A stretch of DNA of 64,000 nucleotides from Eumeta japonica (GCA_005406025.1 BGZK01002078.1:17164-81163); one strand, 5' to 3'; positions 11,225-23,439 are shown, counted from the stretch's first letter. Made by a program: numbers and translations. The notes: a model not told the origin generated them from the sequence alone.

Positions 11225-12565
11225 TGACTAAAAATTATATTCGACTGTGTAAATCACGAAACACTGATCAGGAAGCTACGTCATTATGGAGTTGCGGGTC
11301 CTGCATTCGGCTTGCTGGCATCATATTCGACTAATAGTGTCTAAAAGGTCTATATCAATAACATGAGATAGTTCTGATCGGTGATCCGCATGGGGGTGCC
11401 ACCGGGATCGATCCTCGGTCCGTTTCTGTTTTTGGTTTATATTAATGACTTACCTAACCTTGTTAAGGATATTCATCAGATGGTACTGTTTGCAGATGAT
11501 ACATTTTTATTATTCAAGACATACACTTGATTATGACGATGTGAACATTACTATGTGCAAAATTGAAAAATGGTTTACTATAAATAATTTACTTCTTAAT
11601 AGGAAGAAAACAAAATATATGAGATGCTCACTTCCATGTGTGTAAAATGAATCTGGTTCTATTTTAATAAGAAACGAGGAACTGAACTTGTTGACACTAC
11701 TGTATTCCTAGATCTTACTTTATACAATATACTTCAATGGGGTCCCCATATCGGTGAGTTGGCAAAACGGAAGGCTTAGCTCTGCTGCATTTGCAATTAA
11801 TAAAATAAGAAATTTATCCGATATCAAATCCGCCAGATCAGTTTATTTTGACTGTTTCCATAGCTTGATATAATAGGGCATTCTGCTTTGGGGACATTCT
11901 GCGGATGTTCACAGAATTTTTGTTTTGCAAAAGCGGGCCATTCGCGCAATTTACGGGCTGGGACTTGGTGTTTCTCTTAGAAGTAAGTTTAAAGAAATTG
12001 AAATTTCAACCATAGCATCACAGTTTATTTATCGAAATTTAAGATATGTTAAAAAAATTTAGAATGTCTTAATAAAAATAGTGATAGTCATAATTTCAAC
12101 ACTAGAAATAAAAATGAACTGTGTTAACATGTTAGTCGACTATATAGAGTCACAAATTCTTTTAGGGGCTCTATGTGCGCATGTTCAATAAGATTCCTGT
12201 AGATATGCAAAATTTACCCTCATATAAATTTAAAGTATTCATTAAGCAAACACTGCACAAAAGGGTATTTATTATACAATTTCTGAATATTTAGAGGATA
12301 AATGGACATAACGAGTTTGATTTCCTACAGGTTTTTTTTCTACAATAGTTTGATATGTTTGTATTTCTATGTAATTGGTTTGAAAAGAGCTATGCTCAAG
12401 TTTCTTCCTCGTCCTGCACGAGGAATAACTGCCTCTATACGAACGAGTGGTAATTAAAAAAAGTGGAAAAGATTAAAAAATAATTAATAACTGTAAATTG
12501 TTTAAATGTCATGACGTATTTCAAGTGCTATATGAAATGAAGATATTTTGAATTTGAATATTCAT
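11225..12565 (+). pseudogene. Jockey-type LINE 3' portion (reverse transcriptase to tail), second copy
   Basis: The plus strand reads FDCVNHETLIRKLRHYGVAG (11250 onward), then [19 protein letters not shown] (11393-11450) and [11 protein letters not shown] (about 11483-11517), the core RT blocks with the catalytic FADD. Further on come WFTINNLLLNRKKTKYM, LQWGPHIGELAK, RLSSAAFAINKIR, YGILLWG, LQKRAIRAIYGL and ASQFIYRNLRYVKK, in the order expected for Jockey-like C-termini. The copy ends near 12563 after 'tgaatttgaata', a tail like that of the 3066-10050 element. Stops and at least three frame changes make it a pseudogene, and it is 5'-truncated, as is common for target-primed insertion. Confidence 0.85.
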
Positions 12566-13184
12566 CTTTCATCGAGGAACTATGTAATCCATAACTTGAT
12601 TAAAAGATCTACGAATTATGTGCTTCTGTTTATTTGTTAATGTATAGTTTCAATCCGTGGGTATTAAAAGGCTTCCCCTACTATTTAGGTGTACAAATGA
12701 TAAATTTACGTAGCGGCGGGCTGTCGATATCCCACGAAAAAGGGAAAAACAATCAATCAGCTCCCCCCTTATTGATGGATGTTACGTGATTGATGGACTC
12801 TGCATCCACAGATAAAAGAGTCTAATTTTTCGTAGTTGATTCGTGTTCTAGCAATAACGCTATCGAGGAATAAATGACAAGGAAAAAAATATTAAAAACA
12901 TCGAAAAAGATTTGCTCTTGTTTATGTTCTCCAGGTGCTAGAATCAACATTCTGTCTATGGGTTTTTGGTTTTGATGATACGAAGTTTTGAATTAACCGA
13001 TAAACATTAAAATTCTTAGGAAATTCCACGTCGACATTATAATCTTAATTAGTGTCTTTTCTCATCGCCGAGCAAGATAGAGTTGAACCTGAAAGTCGTT
13101 TTATGTTGCAGGTAACTCGTTCGCTACGAATCAATCGTAAAGGGTCCCTTGGCGATCGCCAGCATAAAAGGTAGGTTTAACTTA
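12566..13184. other. No gene; clustered TGATTGAT sites at 12750-12800
   Basis: AT-rich unique DNA. 'aatcaatcagc' (about 12751) and 'gtgattgatgg' (about 12788) repeat the inverted pairing of TGATTGAT sites seen at 905-960. Such sites bind Extradenticle/Pbx-class homeodomains in flies. A regulatory role here is inference only. Confidence 0.3.
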
Positions 13185-13600
13185 TTTATGTTCGTCAAAC
13201 GTACGGCGTTCGGATTCGAGGGAGCGCGACGGGTCCTCGCTCATCGCACATATTTTATCGCGTGCCGCGTCGACCGCCCGTAACAGAAGAAGGCAATCGA
13301 TAAAAAATGTACAGCCGGAGTCCCGGGCGGGAGTCGACCTCCGCGGCCCGCGCTGGCGACGTGCTAAAAGCGCTACCTCGTCCGTGAAATATACTCGTTA
13401 GGCGTTCCGTTCGAGTGCAAAATTAATACGACGGCGGCGGCCGAAGGGAAGAGCGCGGCACGCGCGGACGCTCGTCCACATCACGGGAGTCTCGCTTCGT
13501 CGCCGTGCGGCGCCGCGTTCGATGAAGGCGCGTGCCGCCGGGCCGTGCGGCGCGCGGTCCTTATACGGGTTTTCAGTATTCTTCAGCGGCGCGCTGCGAA
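13185..13600. promoter_or_regulatory. GC-rich island (candidate regulatory element or CpG-type promoter)
   Basis: About 400 bp rich in CpG ('gcgacgtgctaaaagcgc', 'gtgcggcgcgcggtcc') sits abruptly in AT-rich DNA. Frames on both strands stay open only because stops are rare at this composition, and their products are Arg/Ala-rich with no domain. No TATA box or splice signal stands out. Function is unproven. Confidence 0.35.
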
Positions 13601-15627
13601 TGTCGATTACTTTTCGACAAACTTTCAGACGCCTAGAACTCGTAGTATCGACAGCGCCGAAGACGTCTTTCTTCCTTAGCTCGTTCGATACGATTCGCTT
13701 CTTGAAGTCGTAAGAGAGAATCATACCTCTTATTGTTGCAGGGATTATTTTCAATTTGACGTATACTATAAATAATTTAGACCTCTGATCAATCGAACGA
13801 CAGACGTGAAGTATCCTTCGCTTCGCAAAATTTTACCTGTGCAAACGAGACCTTTCCCAAAAGCGATTTGCTTTATAAACAGTTCTATTGAATTCATTAA
13901 ACCGTTTCATAACGGCCTTTATGACTACGGCGGCGAGATCAAGATTCGCAAACTTTTATAATTTGTAACTTGAGACTCGTCGACGATCGCGTGAACTGAT
14001 TTATCAAAATTGTTTTCGATTCCGGTTCGCGTCTAATTCGCGTCTCCTGCACCTTATTAGTTTATGAGATTGTGATTTATCTTAGTAATGTTTGTAATTA
14101 ATTCCTTCGATTCGTTATAATAATAGTTTAATAAAATAATTCTAAACTCATAATCATTTTACGATCCGTGCGCAAAACGTGTGGAGTGTCCTTAAAAGAT
14201 AGATACTTAGCAATAATGACGTGGAAAAATAATATGTATACGCTATATTAAAATTAACTACCATTTCTGTCAGAATGCATTATATATGCAGAACCCTCTT
14301 TGCAATGTAAAGCAATGACTATTAACTTCATTTTAATTCGTGGAAAAAAATCTTTATCAGCAACAGTATTTTGTTGATCGTTGAGGTGTATTTATCCGGA
14401 ACCTTCATTTTGCGTAAACGCAGCAATGCGAATGGCTAAAATGCTCATTCTAAGTATTAATTGCCATACTGCTTCTTTCCGATTTGTCCTTAACCTTAGC
14501 GTATTCTTTCGAATTCCTTTTATGTGTACTACCTCCACCAGGTAAAAGGCCACTGATAGTATCGACACTTTCATACGGCTTATAGTTTTATAAAAGGGGT
14601 AACGTACTCACGATGACCAGCTGTTAACTAGTTAGTCTTCCAAATTAGCTAGTAGTGTCATATATAACTGTGGATCACATCATTTGAAAATGGTATTCAA
14701 AATATCTTTATAGTATATTTCTCCATTATAAAGTTGTTAGTCAATTGTGCCGTTTAAAAGTATACAAGATCTCACATAATCTAGTTTAAACATCCGTCCT
14801 ATCCTCGAGTACATCTAAAAGAAGCCCTTAGATTTCATTGTACCTCGTCTATATACATAATTTTTGCTAATGTGTCTACTGCTAGGAAAGGAATGCATCA
14901 GAAAATTGTATACCAAAATTTTATTATGAAATAGGTAGCAAAGACGGAGTCGTTATTAAAGAAAGACAGTACCTGAAGCGAAGAGTTCGCTGGAAACGAC
15001 TGTGGATGTCAGCGAGGCAAGTAAGCAATCTCGAGGCTGTAGTGGAGACCTATCTATAGCTGCTGCCTACCTTGTGCGATATGAGGGTCGGCTATAAATA
15101 ATTATACCTAGACACCCATACCTAATAATTATAGCTTCTTTCGTGGTATGTTTTTATCATGCAATATTCGTATTATTATTATGAGATAAGACTTAAACAA
15201 AAATGAGAACGACCTTTACGAGGTTTAACTTTTACAAAAATTACTTTCCATTTTTTACATTAATTTTTTTCGTGGTCAGAGCACAAAGAGGTATTGCGTG
15301 GAACCCTATTAACAAAGGTCGTGCTCGTCGTGCTACACTCGACTGAGTAATTATGTGATAATGCGAGAACAATTCTTATTTGAAATATTAATAAGTAGGT
15401 TTATGTATTATAAAATACTGCTCCTTCAATAGATTGTTAAAACTGAAGAAAATCTTATTTGTAACGATGTGTAAAAGCCATTGCGTCGGTGAGCGTAGGA
15501 AAATTTAATGGACCACGATAACAGTAAGACATACCAAGGAGAGCGAGGCGGTCTATCATATATATTGAAGTTTAGTTTTAATTAAAAAGTAAAAATGTAG
15601 AAAACCCTATACATAATACGTAATACT
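13601..15627. other. Unique AT-rich DNA, no gene seen
   Basis: I see no recognisable coding frame, RNA gene or repeat in these two kilobases. Slightly GC-richer patches occur at 14980-15060 and 15290-15345, but they show no structure that I can name. Confidence 0.4.
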
Positions 15628-15770
15628 AGCTTTTATCCGCAGCTCCGCCCGCGTAGACACAAAACGATTTTTTTAATAGGATTTGCACAAAATCCTTTCT
15701 TAGTGAGCGTATAGACGCAGGACATAGGTCCTGAAAAAAATAACTACGCAATTGAATCGGACCTCTAATT
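15628..15770 (+). repeat. Lepidopteran LINE/SINE tail fragment
   Basis: 'actagcttttatccgcagct' followed by 'ccgcccgcgtagacac' is the same type as the sequence at 20285. These fragments resemble 3' parts of RTE-like retrotransposons common in Lepidoptera. Exact family and ends are not resolved. Confidence 0.5.
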
Positions 15771-15964
15771 TTGGAGATCTCATGATGATTCAGTCAGTAG
15801 TATTTCTTTTATATGTATAGATTAACTATTTATTACTTGTACAAACATTACTCGATCTGAACAAAACAATTTATCAGATTGAGGAAAAAGTTATTTCGTT
15901 TTTTATTAGTAAAAAGTTGCAGTAAAATCTCTTTGGTTATGTTGTTTTTATCTGGCTAGTTTTT

Positions 15965-17009
15965 AACCGACTTCAAAATTTATAAAGGAGGCGGTTCTCA
16001 ATTCGACTGTATTTTTTTATGTTTGTTACCTCAGAACTTTCAACTGGGTACACTTATTTTAATATTTTTTCTTTATTTGAAAGCTAGTGCTTCCCGGTCC
16101 CATTTTAATTTGTTTCAGTTCTGACAATGGTATCCATGAAAAAATCGTATAAATCTTAAATTTGCATTAAGTATGTGCGCGACAAATGGACGAATAACTC
16201 AATATCACGCTAACCGATTTCGATGATTCTTTTTTTATTGGAAAGGTGTACTTCAAGGGTACTTTGATGAGAGTTTGGTTAGGTTCTGATTATGGGATCC
16301 ATGACAAAGTAACGGAACTCTTCAATTCTTTGGAGCAAATTAACAATACTCGGCCGAATCTTTTATAGGCTATCCGGATATTTGAGTCACCTACCGTAAG
16401 GTCGTTATGGTCAAGTAATTGTCGTAGTCGAATATGATGATCAATGGAACTCCTTAACGGCTTACAGTGAGGGTGCGATTTATGAGCAGCACGTTTAGTA
16501 GGTCTACCCATATTCAGACAAATTAGTTAGTGTACTTCATATTCACTAAAAATCAAAAAATAAATAAAAATTTTAACAAAAAAAAACCGACTTCAAAACA
16601 GAAACTATTCCAAAACAAATGAATGTGCAATGCACTAAAAAGTAAAAAAATAATTACGTATTCTTCTACAACTTAATATTCAACTTACTTTTTCTATTCA
16701 TCAATATGTAGGTACGATCTATGTGTTTACCACGCAAGAACGTAAATAGGTACCCATTCACTTCAAAGTTAGCTCAACACATACCTATGAATAACAAAAA
16801 ATGATCAAAATATTTTTTAGAGTTCTCTTAAGTAAAATGAAATGTAAAATATTAGACTACTCAAAAGTCAATCAAATTATTACGATAATGCAATGTAGTC
16901 ACAATTATTATTATTAAATTGTACTTCTACAATTGTACAAAAAAATAATTGCGTATTCTTCAATACGCAATTATTTTTTTACTTTTTAGGCGGTTCTTTT
17001 TTGTTAAAA
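15965..17009. repeat. 1.05 kb non-autonomous repeat inserted in mariner copy 1
   Basis: The insert begins 'aaccgacttcaaaat' and ends 'gttcttttttgttaaaa', flanked on both sides by TTTT (15961-15964 and 17010-17013). A second 'aaccgacttcaaaac' block lies at about 16585, so this may be two related pieces. The 'ccgacttcaaaa ... gaggcggttctcaattcg' signature is common in moth genomes. It has no coding capacity that I trust. A 19 bp stem hairpin (16939-16980) lies near its right end. Confidence 0.7.
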
Positions 17010-17104
17010 TTTTGATACCTTAAATTCATAATATTTAAAAAAATAAAAATAATAAGTAAAAACAGTGTCCCGCCATTTTTCCTATTATTTTTCTGCCCAT
17101 CAAA

Positions 17105-18090
17105 ATGAGTGAATCTAACGCAAAAATTCGATATATTGAAGTCTTATTACAAAAAAGGAAAAATGCGACACAAGTCGCGAAAACAATTTATGACGTTTAT
17201 GGACCTAATGCAGTGTCAGTAAAGTTAGCACAAAACTTGTTCAAGCGTTTTTAGTCTGATAATTTTGATTTCAAAGATGAACCTCGCTCTGGTCGACCTG
17301 TTACGGATAAAGTCGATGCCATTTTGGAAAGAGTACAGCAAGATCAGCATATTAGTTCTTAAGACAGTCAAGAATTAGGGATTGACCACAAAACAGTTTT
17401 GACTCACTAAAAAATATGGATATTCAAGAAAGCTCGATACTCGGGTCCCAGAGGAACTCTTTAAAAGACTTTTAATGAATCGTGTTTTCATTTGCGATTC
17501 TCTATTGAAACCGAACCTTTTTTGAAAAGACTGATTACTAGTGATGAAAAATGGTTTACCCATGTAAGAAAGTGCGAAAAAGATCATGGTCCAAAGTAAG
17601 CTCCACAGACTAGCGAAACCCGAATTAACTTGCAATAAGTTGTTAGTTATGTGTATGATAAAAAGACATTGTTCATTATGAGCTTTTATCGCCGGGCAAA
17701 ACCATAAATTCGGATCTCTAATACCAACAGCTGATGAGAGTGAAGCAAGAAGTAGGGAAAAAACGGTCGGAATCGATCAATAGAAAGGCTGTGGTTTCAT
17801 CACTATGGTAACGCCAGACCACACACATCTTTAGTCACTCAGCAAATATTGAATGAGCTTGGTAAGCGTTAATGCATCTACCATATAACCCTGACCTTGC
17901 ACCCTCATATTTTCACCTGTTTCGGTCTCTTCAGAATTCTTTAGGTTAACATCATGAGAGGACTGTAACAGCTACTTGTCGCAGTTTTTTGATCAGAAGT
18001 CCCAAAATTTCTACAGCTATGAAATTATGTCACTACTTACAAAATGACAACAAGTTATTGAACAACATGGCATACATGTATCATCATTAA
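17105..18090 (+). pseudogene. mariner transposase pseudogene, copy 1
   Basis: Starting at ATG 17105, the frame reads MSESNAKIRYIEVLLQKRK, then YGPNAVSVKLAQN and DEPRSGRPVTDKVDAILERV, the N-terminal HTH region of a mariner transposase. ITSDEKW near 17540 holds the first catalytic Asp. The second (normally in HDNA) has become HHYGNA near 17800, and the third is Tyr (APSYFHLF near 17905). Several stops and frameshifts interrupt the frame before its end at 18090. The length matches a typical 1 kb mariner gene. It is dead both by frame and by catalytic residues. Confidence 0.85.
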
Positions 18091-18194
18091 ATGTAAATAA
18101 AATTAATGAAAAAATTGATGATGAGTTTTTATACCAAATTCGAAAAAAAATTTCCCCACCGTACATTAAACCTGAATCGTATGAATTACAATAT

Positions 18195-19450
18195 TAGGGA
18201 GTACAAATAAGTTTTCGCCGTTTTGAGAGAGATGGTATGACATGAGGCTTACGTTAGAATTCGCAGATGATAACCGGCTTGACAATTAGGTTGCCCATTC
18301 AAGAACATCATAACCCTCTCATATTATTACCTTTATATTAGCAACATATGTATATTTTATTTTATCCAAAGATGTCTAAATTTGAGCCAAACAAAGGTCA
18401 TTTGCGGGAACTTTTAATTTACTTCTTTAATTTAATAAAATCTGCAGCTGAGGCACATCGATTGCTCGTAGAAACATATAATGAGGCTGCCTTGAGTGAG
18501 AGAATATGTCGTGAGTGGTTTCAAAAGTTTAAAAACGGTGATTTTGACGTAGAAGACAAAGATCGCGTTGGAAGGTCAAAAATTTATGAGGATGCAGAAT
18601 TGGAGGAAGATTCGCCTCAAACACAAAAAGAACTTGCACTTACCTTAGAAGTCACTCAGCAAGCAATCAAGCAATCGTTTAAAAACGTTAAGAATGATTC
18701 ATAAACAAGGTAATTGGGTTCCATACGAATTTAAGCCGAGAGATGTTGAATGCCGATTATGTGTGAGTGAAATACTGCTAGCTAGGCACAAAAATAGTTT
18801 TTTACATCGAATCGTCACTGGTGATGAAAAGTGGATACATTATGATGGCCTGGCTACGCGTCAACATGCACAGCAAAACCGAATATTCATGGAAAAAACT
18901 CATGCTGTGTATTTAGTGCGCTCAGCTGTGTGTGATGTATTACTAGTTGCTTAATCCAAGCGAAACAATCACTGGAATTGTATACCGAACACAATTGATG
19001 AGATTGAGTCGAGCTCCGAAGGAAAAACGCCCTCAATACTATCCAGACACGACAAAATTATTATTCTACACGATAATGCTTGTCCACATGTAACGGTTCC
19101 GGTGAAAAACTATTTGAAAACACTTGATTGGGAAGTACTGCCCCACCCGCCGTATTCACCAGATATTACGCCGTCCGACTGTAATATGTTCCGGTCAATG
19201 GTACATACTCTGTCTCTGACAGAGCATGTGCAACGGTTCACATCATATGAAGATACCTAAAATTGGGTTGATTCGTGGATAGCCTCAAAAGATAAGGAGT
19301 TCTTCGAACTTGGAATCTGAACGCTGCCTGAAAGATGGAAAAAGTGGTCGCTAGTGATGAACAATACTTCGATTAAAATTAAATTACTATTTTTTCACAA
19401 TAAATATTATTTTATTGACGAAAAACAGCGGAAACTTATTTGTACTTTTA
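18195..19450 (+). mobile_element. Mos1-like (mauritiana-type) mariner
   Basis: The ends share an inverted repeat of about 28 bp with core 'gtacaaataagttt' (left at 18201, right complement at 19432-19445). TA dinucleotides flank it. At about 1256 bp it has the size of a complete mariner. The transposase inside resembles Drosophila Mos1 much more than the three sibling mariners in this window, so two mariner subfamilies lie side by side with about 30 bp between them. Confidence 0.85.
18372..19376 (+). pseudogene. Mos1-like mariner transposase, frameshifted
   Basis: The start ATG at 18372 opens MSKFEPNKGHLRELLIYFF. The HTH part (REWFQKFKNGDFDVEDKD) and linker (TQKELALTLEVTQQAIKQ) follow in one frame until about 18690. 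After a frame change comes GNWVPYEF and IVTGDEKWIHYD (first Asp, about 18815), and later in another frame KIIILHDNACPH (second Asp, about 19060) and PPYSPDITPSD (third Asp, about 19160). The DD34D triad is thus still present. The stop at 19374 after DEQYFD gives about 335 codons against about 345 in Mos1. At least two frameshifts and internal stops (for example before NWVDSWIASKDKEFF) inactivate it. Confidence 0.88.
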
Positions 19451-20284
19451 ATACAAGTCAAATACAATACGATAGTATTGAATATAAACATTTTTATATG
19501 TTAAAACGCCAGTAGGCCAGGTGTTTATTATACTCATCGTACTATTCGCTATATCGTATCATTCTATATCATCCACAATGATTCAGAACTTATCAAATAT
19601 TTGCATGATAATTAAATAACAAGAAAAATATTCGATTATTGATTACTATTTTATTGTTATCGCTCAATACTTTGTTTCTACGACACATACACAGCGAGTG
19701 CAGATATCTTTTTGTTTTGTTATACTTCTGTTAACCGATATGATTGGGCAGACGTTATTGGTGATTTCAGTACAGCGTCGTCAGTTTCATTATATTTATT
19801 TTAATCTACACTAATTTAATGCAGCTACTTATTTGGTAAACGGCATCGGACAAATCTGAATTTTATACTGTTTTGTGAAAATTAGAAAAATATGTTAGCA
19901 AATAGTTAATAGAAGCTCGCGGTAGTAATATAGACCTCAAACAAGAGTATGAAAATATTATTTCATATAAGTTTGTTAAAAAGAAAAACTATTTAAAAAT
20001 TCAAAATCAAAATATCTATGTCACTAAAGTAGGAAAATCATATGTCTTTTACACAAACAGAAAAAAAAATACCTTGTCAAAGGCAATTTCTTTTGTCTTA
20101 ATGTATATAATAAAATAAATAAATTAAAATAACGAAGTTGCATTTGCCCTCTACATTTCACGTTCATGTCAAATAGCAGAAGGACGGTACTATGCTTTAA
20201 TGTTTCGAGTTCGGCTCTAGCAGCCCGTACGTTTGCTCATGATTACGTGTTATCCTGCGACGTTTATCGTTGAAACTCACTGAC
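19451..20284. other. AT-rich DNA, no gene seen
   Basis: No supported coding frame or repeat identified. Confidence 0.4.
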
Positions 20285-20720
20285 TAGATACTAGCTTTTG
20301 TCCGCGGCTCCATCCGCGTGGATACATTAGACACACAGACACACGACGGATGATTCCCCATTTTCTATATCAAATAATCTTACTATTATTGATGCCAATC
20401 CGATCCCGTTTTCGATTAAAGTTTCGATTTCACAGTTAGTTTCGATTCGGTCACATCTCTATTCCAATCCTGCGCCTTTCTTTTTTTCAATCACTCTCGA
20501 TTATAATATCGATTCCGATTTCGATATCGATTCTGGTTTTTGTTAATTATTGCACAGAAACTAATTAGTGGGAGGTATAAAATATCATGCGTATAATCCA
20601 GAAAATATTGTATTTGTGTGCTATATTTCATCTTAATCCGTCCAGCTGTTTATGTGTAATTGAGTTACAAATAACTGAACATTGACACAAAGTATCACAC
20701 TTTTTATGTCTTAATAATAG
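20285..20720 (+). repeat. Decayed lepidopteran retrotransposon tail
   Basis: The stretch begins 'actagcttttgtccgcggct' and reaches 'taatccgtccagctgttt' and 'taataataggat' near 20710, the familiar order of moth RTE-like 3' tails or derived SINEs. 20360-20540 inside it is unusually rich in 'cgatt' words ('ttcgatatcgattctgg'), a simple-sequence-like drift. Confidence 0.5.
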
Positions 20721-21059
20721 GATATAATACTGAAAAAGAAGCAATGTAAAACCTATAATTCATTTTAATTTGTTATGACTTTCTTATTATTAAACCATTA
20801 TTATTAATCATATAATTACAACTGAATTCATGATACTCTCTTACTTTCTTTTTCGTTCTATTTCACTCTCTCACACCATATTCTTACTCTTCTATTTTCC
20901 TCTCAATCTTTATCGCCTTCTCTAACACCGTTCCTTCTCTAAACAAAGCATACAAAAAGCATGACAAACAGAATAAAATAAAATTAATAACTTTAAAATT
21001 TTCTAGTTATAAGGAATTATACACATAAACATACAATGAGAAAAATGTGTCCTCTAGTA

Positions 21060-21480
21060 ATATACTAAAGTTTATTAAAATCAATTTAACTGTTGTTGAA
21101 CTGTGAAAAAACGTATAAAGGAACAAACAGTCACAAACAGAAATTAGTTTACGTCCGTTCCCCGATGTCAAACTGTCAATTTTTCAATCATTTTTTCAAA
21201 AAATTTCAATCAGTACAGTGGTTTAGGGGTGACAGCATAGCAGACGGACAATTAGAGACACTTTTGCACGTAGCTTATACATTACAAAATGGTGTACTCT
21301 ATTACTACATTTAAGTTCATTAAAATTAGTTTAACTATTGTTGAACTCAAAAAAAGTAGGCTATGTCCTTCTCCGGGATAAACTATTTCCATATCGAATT
21401 TCATCTACATGGGTTCAGCGGTTTAAGCGTGAAAATGTAACAGGCAGACAGACACACTTTCGCATTTATAATATTAATAT
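21060..21480 (+). repeat. Two tandem decayed retrotransposon 3' tails
   Basis: The second unit (about 21320-21475) contains 'atttcatctacatgggttca', 'gcggtttaagcgtga' and 'agacagacacactttcgcat', a standard moth LINE/SINE 3' end. The first (about 21070-21275) repeats the layout in a more decayed form ('tttaggggtgacagcatag', 'cagacggacaatta'). Confidence 0.55.
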
Positions 21481-21648
21481 GTTATGTATGTATATTATTT
21501 TCTTACGTCAAATCATGAATGTGCTACACAGCGCCTGAAGTCAGAAATTTTATATTTACATCCTCGTAGTCGATAACTGCAAACTATGAACTAGCGCAAA
21601 AGGAGAGGGGGGATCACACTTGGACAGTGTATAGTTAAATAGAAATTA

Positions 21649-22040
21649 GTGCATTTAACTATGAAAGAAAAAAATCAGTGTAGTTGTGATACGCCTCCCG
21701 CCGACGGCTCGGGGCCGGAGTGTGAGTGCCATTGTTGTATCACGAAATTGAAGAAAAAGCTTAGTTCTGCAGCATATGCAGTCAAAAGAATTCGTCGGTT
21801 TACAGAGGCAAGCACCGCGAGATTAAAGGTAATCAATCAATTAAGGAGTAATGTGTGCGGTTTTATAATAAGTTCTCAGTTGAAATTCAAAATTTGTCAT
21901 TTCACGAATTTAAAACTTTCATTAAAAAAAGTTACATGGTTAGAGCCCGGCATAATGGTCTAAATATGTTAACAAAAAAAAAACCGTGGTATCGACCTGC
22001 TCGGTTATTAGATTGTTCAAATGTTGTGTTAATTTTATTG
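21649..22040 (+). pseudogene. Jockey-type LINE fragment, internally deleted
   Basis: From about 21745 the translation KKLSSAAYAVKRIRRFTEAS matches the post-RT region of Jockey-like LINEs, and from 21855 VRFYNKFSVEIQNLSFHEF matches their extreme C-terminus. The roughly 300 bp that normally separate these blocks are missing. The frame starts at 21649 with a Cys-rich stretch (NQCSCDT, ECECHCC) that I do not recognise as LINE. The fragment has no RT catalytic region. Confidence 0.7.
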
Positions 22041-22149
22041 ACTAATCTTTTTGTATTTTTGACCAAGAAACAGCGAATCTTGAATTTCTTGCCCATGCTT
22101 TTCAGGGTGAATCAGCATTGGGAATGGATGGTGATGTTAATACAGTAGT

Positions 22150-23435
22150 GAGTTATTTCTGTTGTATTTATTACCTATGAAAAAAAGATATTTGTGATTT
22201 CATTCTTTAAGTGGTGAAAAAAGGATCTTAAAAGCACATAGACACACGCCTCTGATTCTAACCGGAACATTAGGCTTCACAAATCATTTCTCTGAATAAA
22301 ATTTTGTATCTTACTCGCTACTTAAGAAGTTCTTACGATAGGAATTAATATTAAGCAAGAGGAGATTCACTGGTTATCGTATCTTCTTGAGATAAATTCG
22401 GTTTTCATACTGCCTGTCCTGACGTTATTCTAATCAAAAACAAGATAATACCCACGAAATTTTTCATTATAAAAATTGATATTCGATCTGATACAAATGA
22501 TATATGACAGACGACAGATCGATCTAATGAACCAGTAAACGACGTTGATAACACTCAAAGCAAATGCTATAAGATTTCTTCCTTTCTATTATTCATCGAC
22601 TGAAACGAGTTATCAATGCAAAAAATTGTTCTACTTTTAATCAAAACAGTACATCTCGTTCAGAAGCTGTTATCAAATTACAAATTTATGAGGGAAATTC
22701 TAATTTTTTTGTAAATACTGGTGTTCATTTTGAGGTGCTACAATTCATACTTGAATACGTCATGGGGGGGGGTACTATTACCATATTCGTGTAATCGCTT
22801 GCTTATGCAGGAGGGGGTTTGAAATCATTGAAAATTTGCTCACGTTATAGTAGAAGAACGCTTTCTTAGTCATGATCATTGAAAGTTTGACAATAAAGTA
22901 CTTGTAGCAATAAATTATATAATTGGCAACAGATCGCAATACAAACATGCGCCATGCGTTCTAGCTTTAGGGCTTTCCTTGCTCACAGTCAGACTTACCG
23001 CTGTTGACCGCCTGCTCGCTATTCACTGTTTGTCCTCGCGCTACTTCCTTGAGGACCAGCCGTGCAAACGCACCGTGTGAACGCTCTGTACTTCACAGAT
23101 CCGGTATTATAGTTTCACATCGGCCTAGATTATGAAAAAAATAAAATAAATATATCGAAACTCTTCGACTCCTTTATTCACGTTACTCTGGAATTTAATT
23201 TTAGAACACGCACACACGGCCGCCCAACGGAACTAGGGGGGGGTTCGCAGACTCAATTTCGATCGGTCCTTATTTTGTAGGGCATAAGTTTCTTATTCCC
23301 CTGAATAATTAAAAACCATAGAAATAACCCAACCGCTTTTCGGTACGGCTGGAGGAAGTTGTAACGGATATAAAGAATTTTTATGAGCGTTTCATTACTA
23401 GGCCTCCGGCTTTTGTTTATTTTTATGAATCGGAA
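22150..23435. other. No gene seen
   Basis: AT-rich DNA with short G runs near 22763 and 23236. Somewhat GC-richer DNA at 22970-23080 has no open frame of note. Confidence 0.4.
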
Positions 23436-23439
23436 TTTT

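Larger units (their letters stand above)
15873..18164 (+). mobile_element. mariner element, copy 1, carrying a 1.05 kb insertion
   Basis: Left terminal sequence 'gaggaaaaagttatttcg' and right terminal sequence ending 'tttccccaccgtaca' form imperfect inverted repeats like those of two sibling copies (25917-27882 and 41159-42121). Inside is a broken transposase (17105-18090). The 5' leader is split by a 1045 bp repeat at 15965-17009. Removing the insert rejoins 'ctagttttgataccttaa', which matches copy 2 ('ctagttttgatacctttaa'). Confidence 0.85.

Noticed and set aside
13398..13754. 118-codon Arg/Ala-rich minus-strand frame
   Set aside because: It is open because the GC island has few stop codons. 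No codon bias, domain or start context.
16290..16511. 73-codon minus-strand frame
   Set aside because: It lies wholly inside a non-coding repeat inserted in a mariner. No motif.
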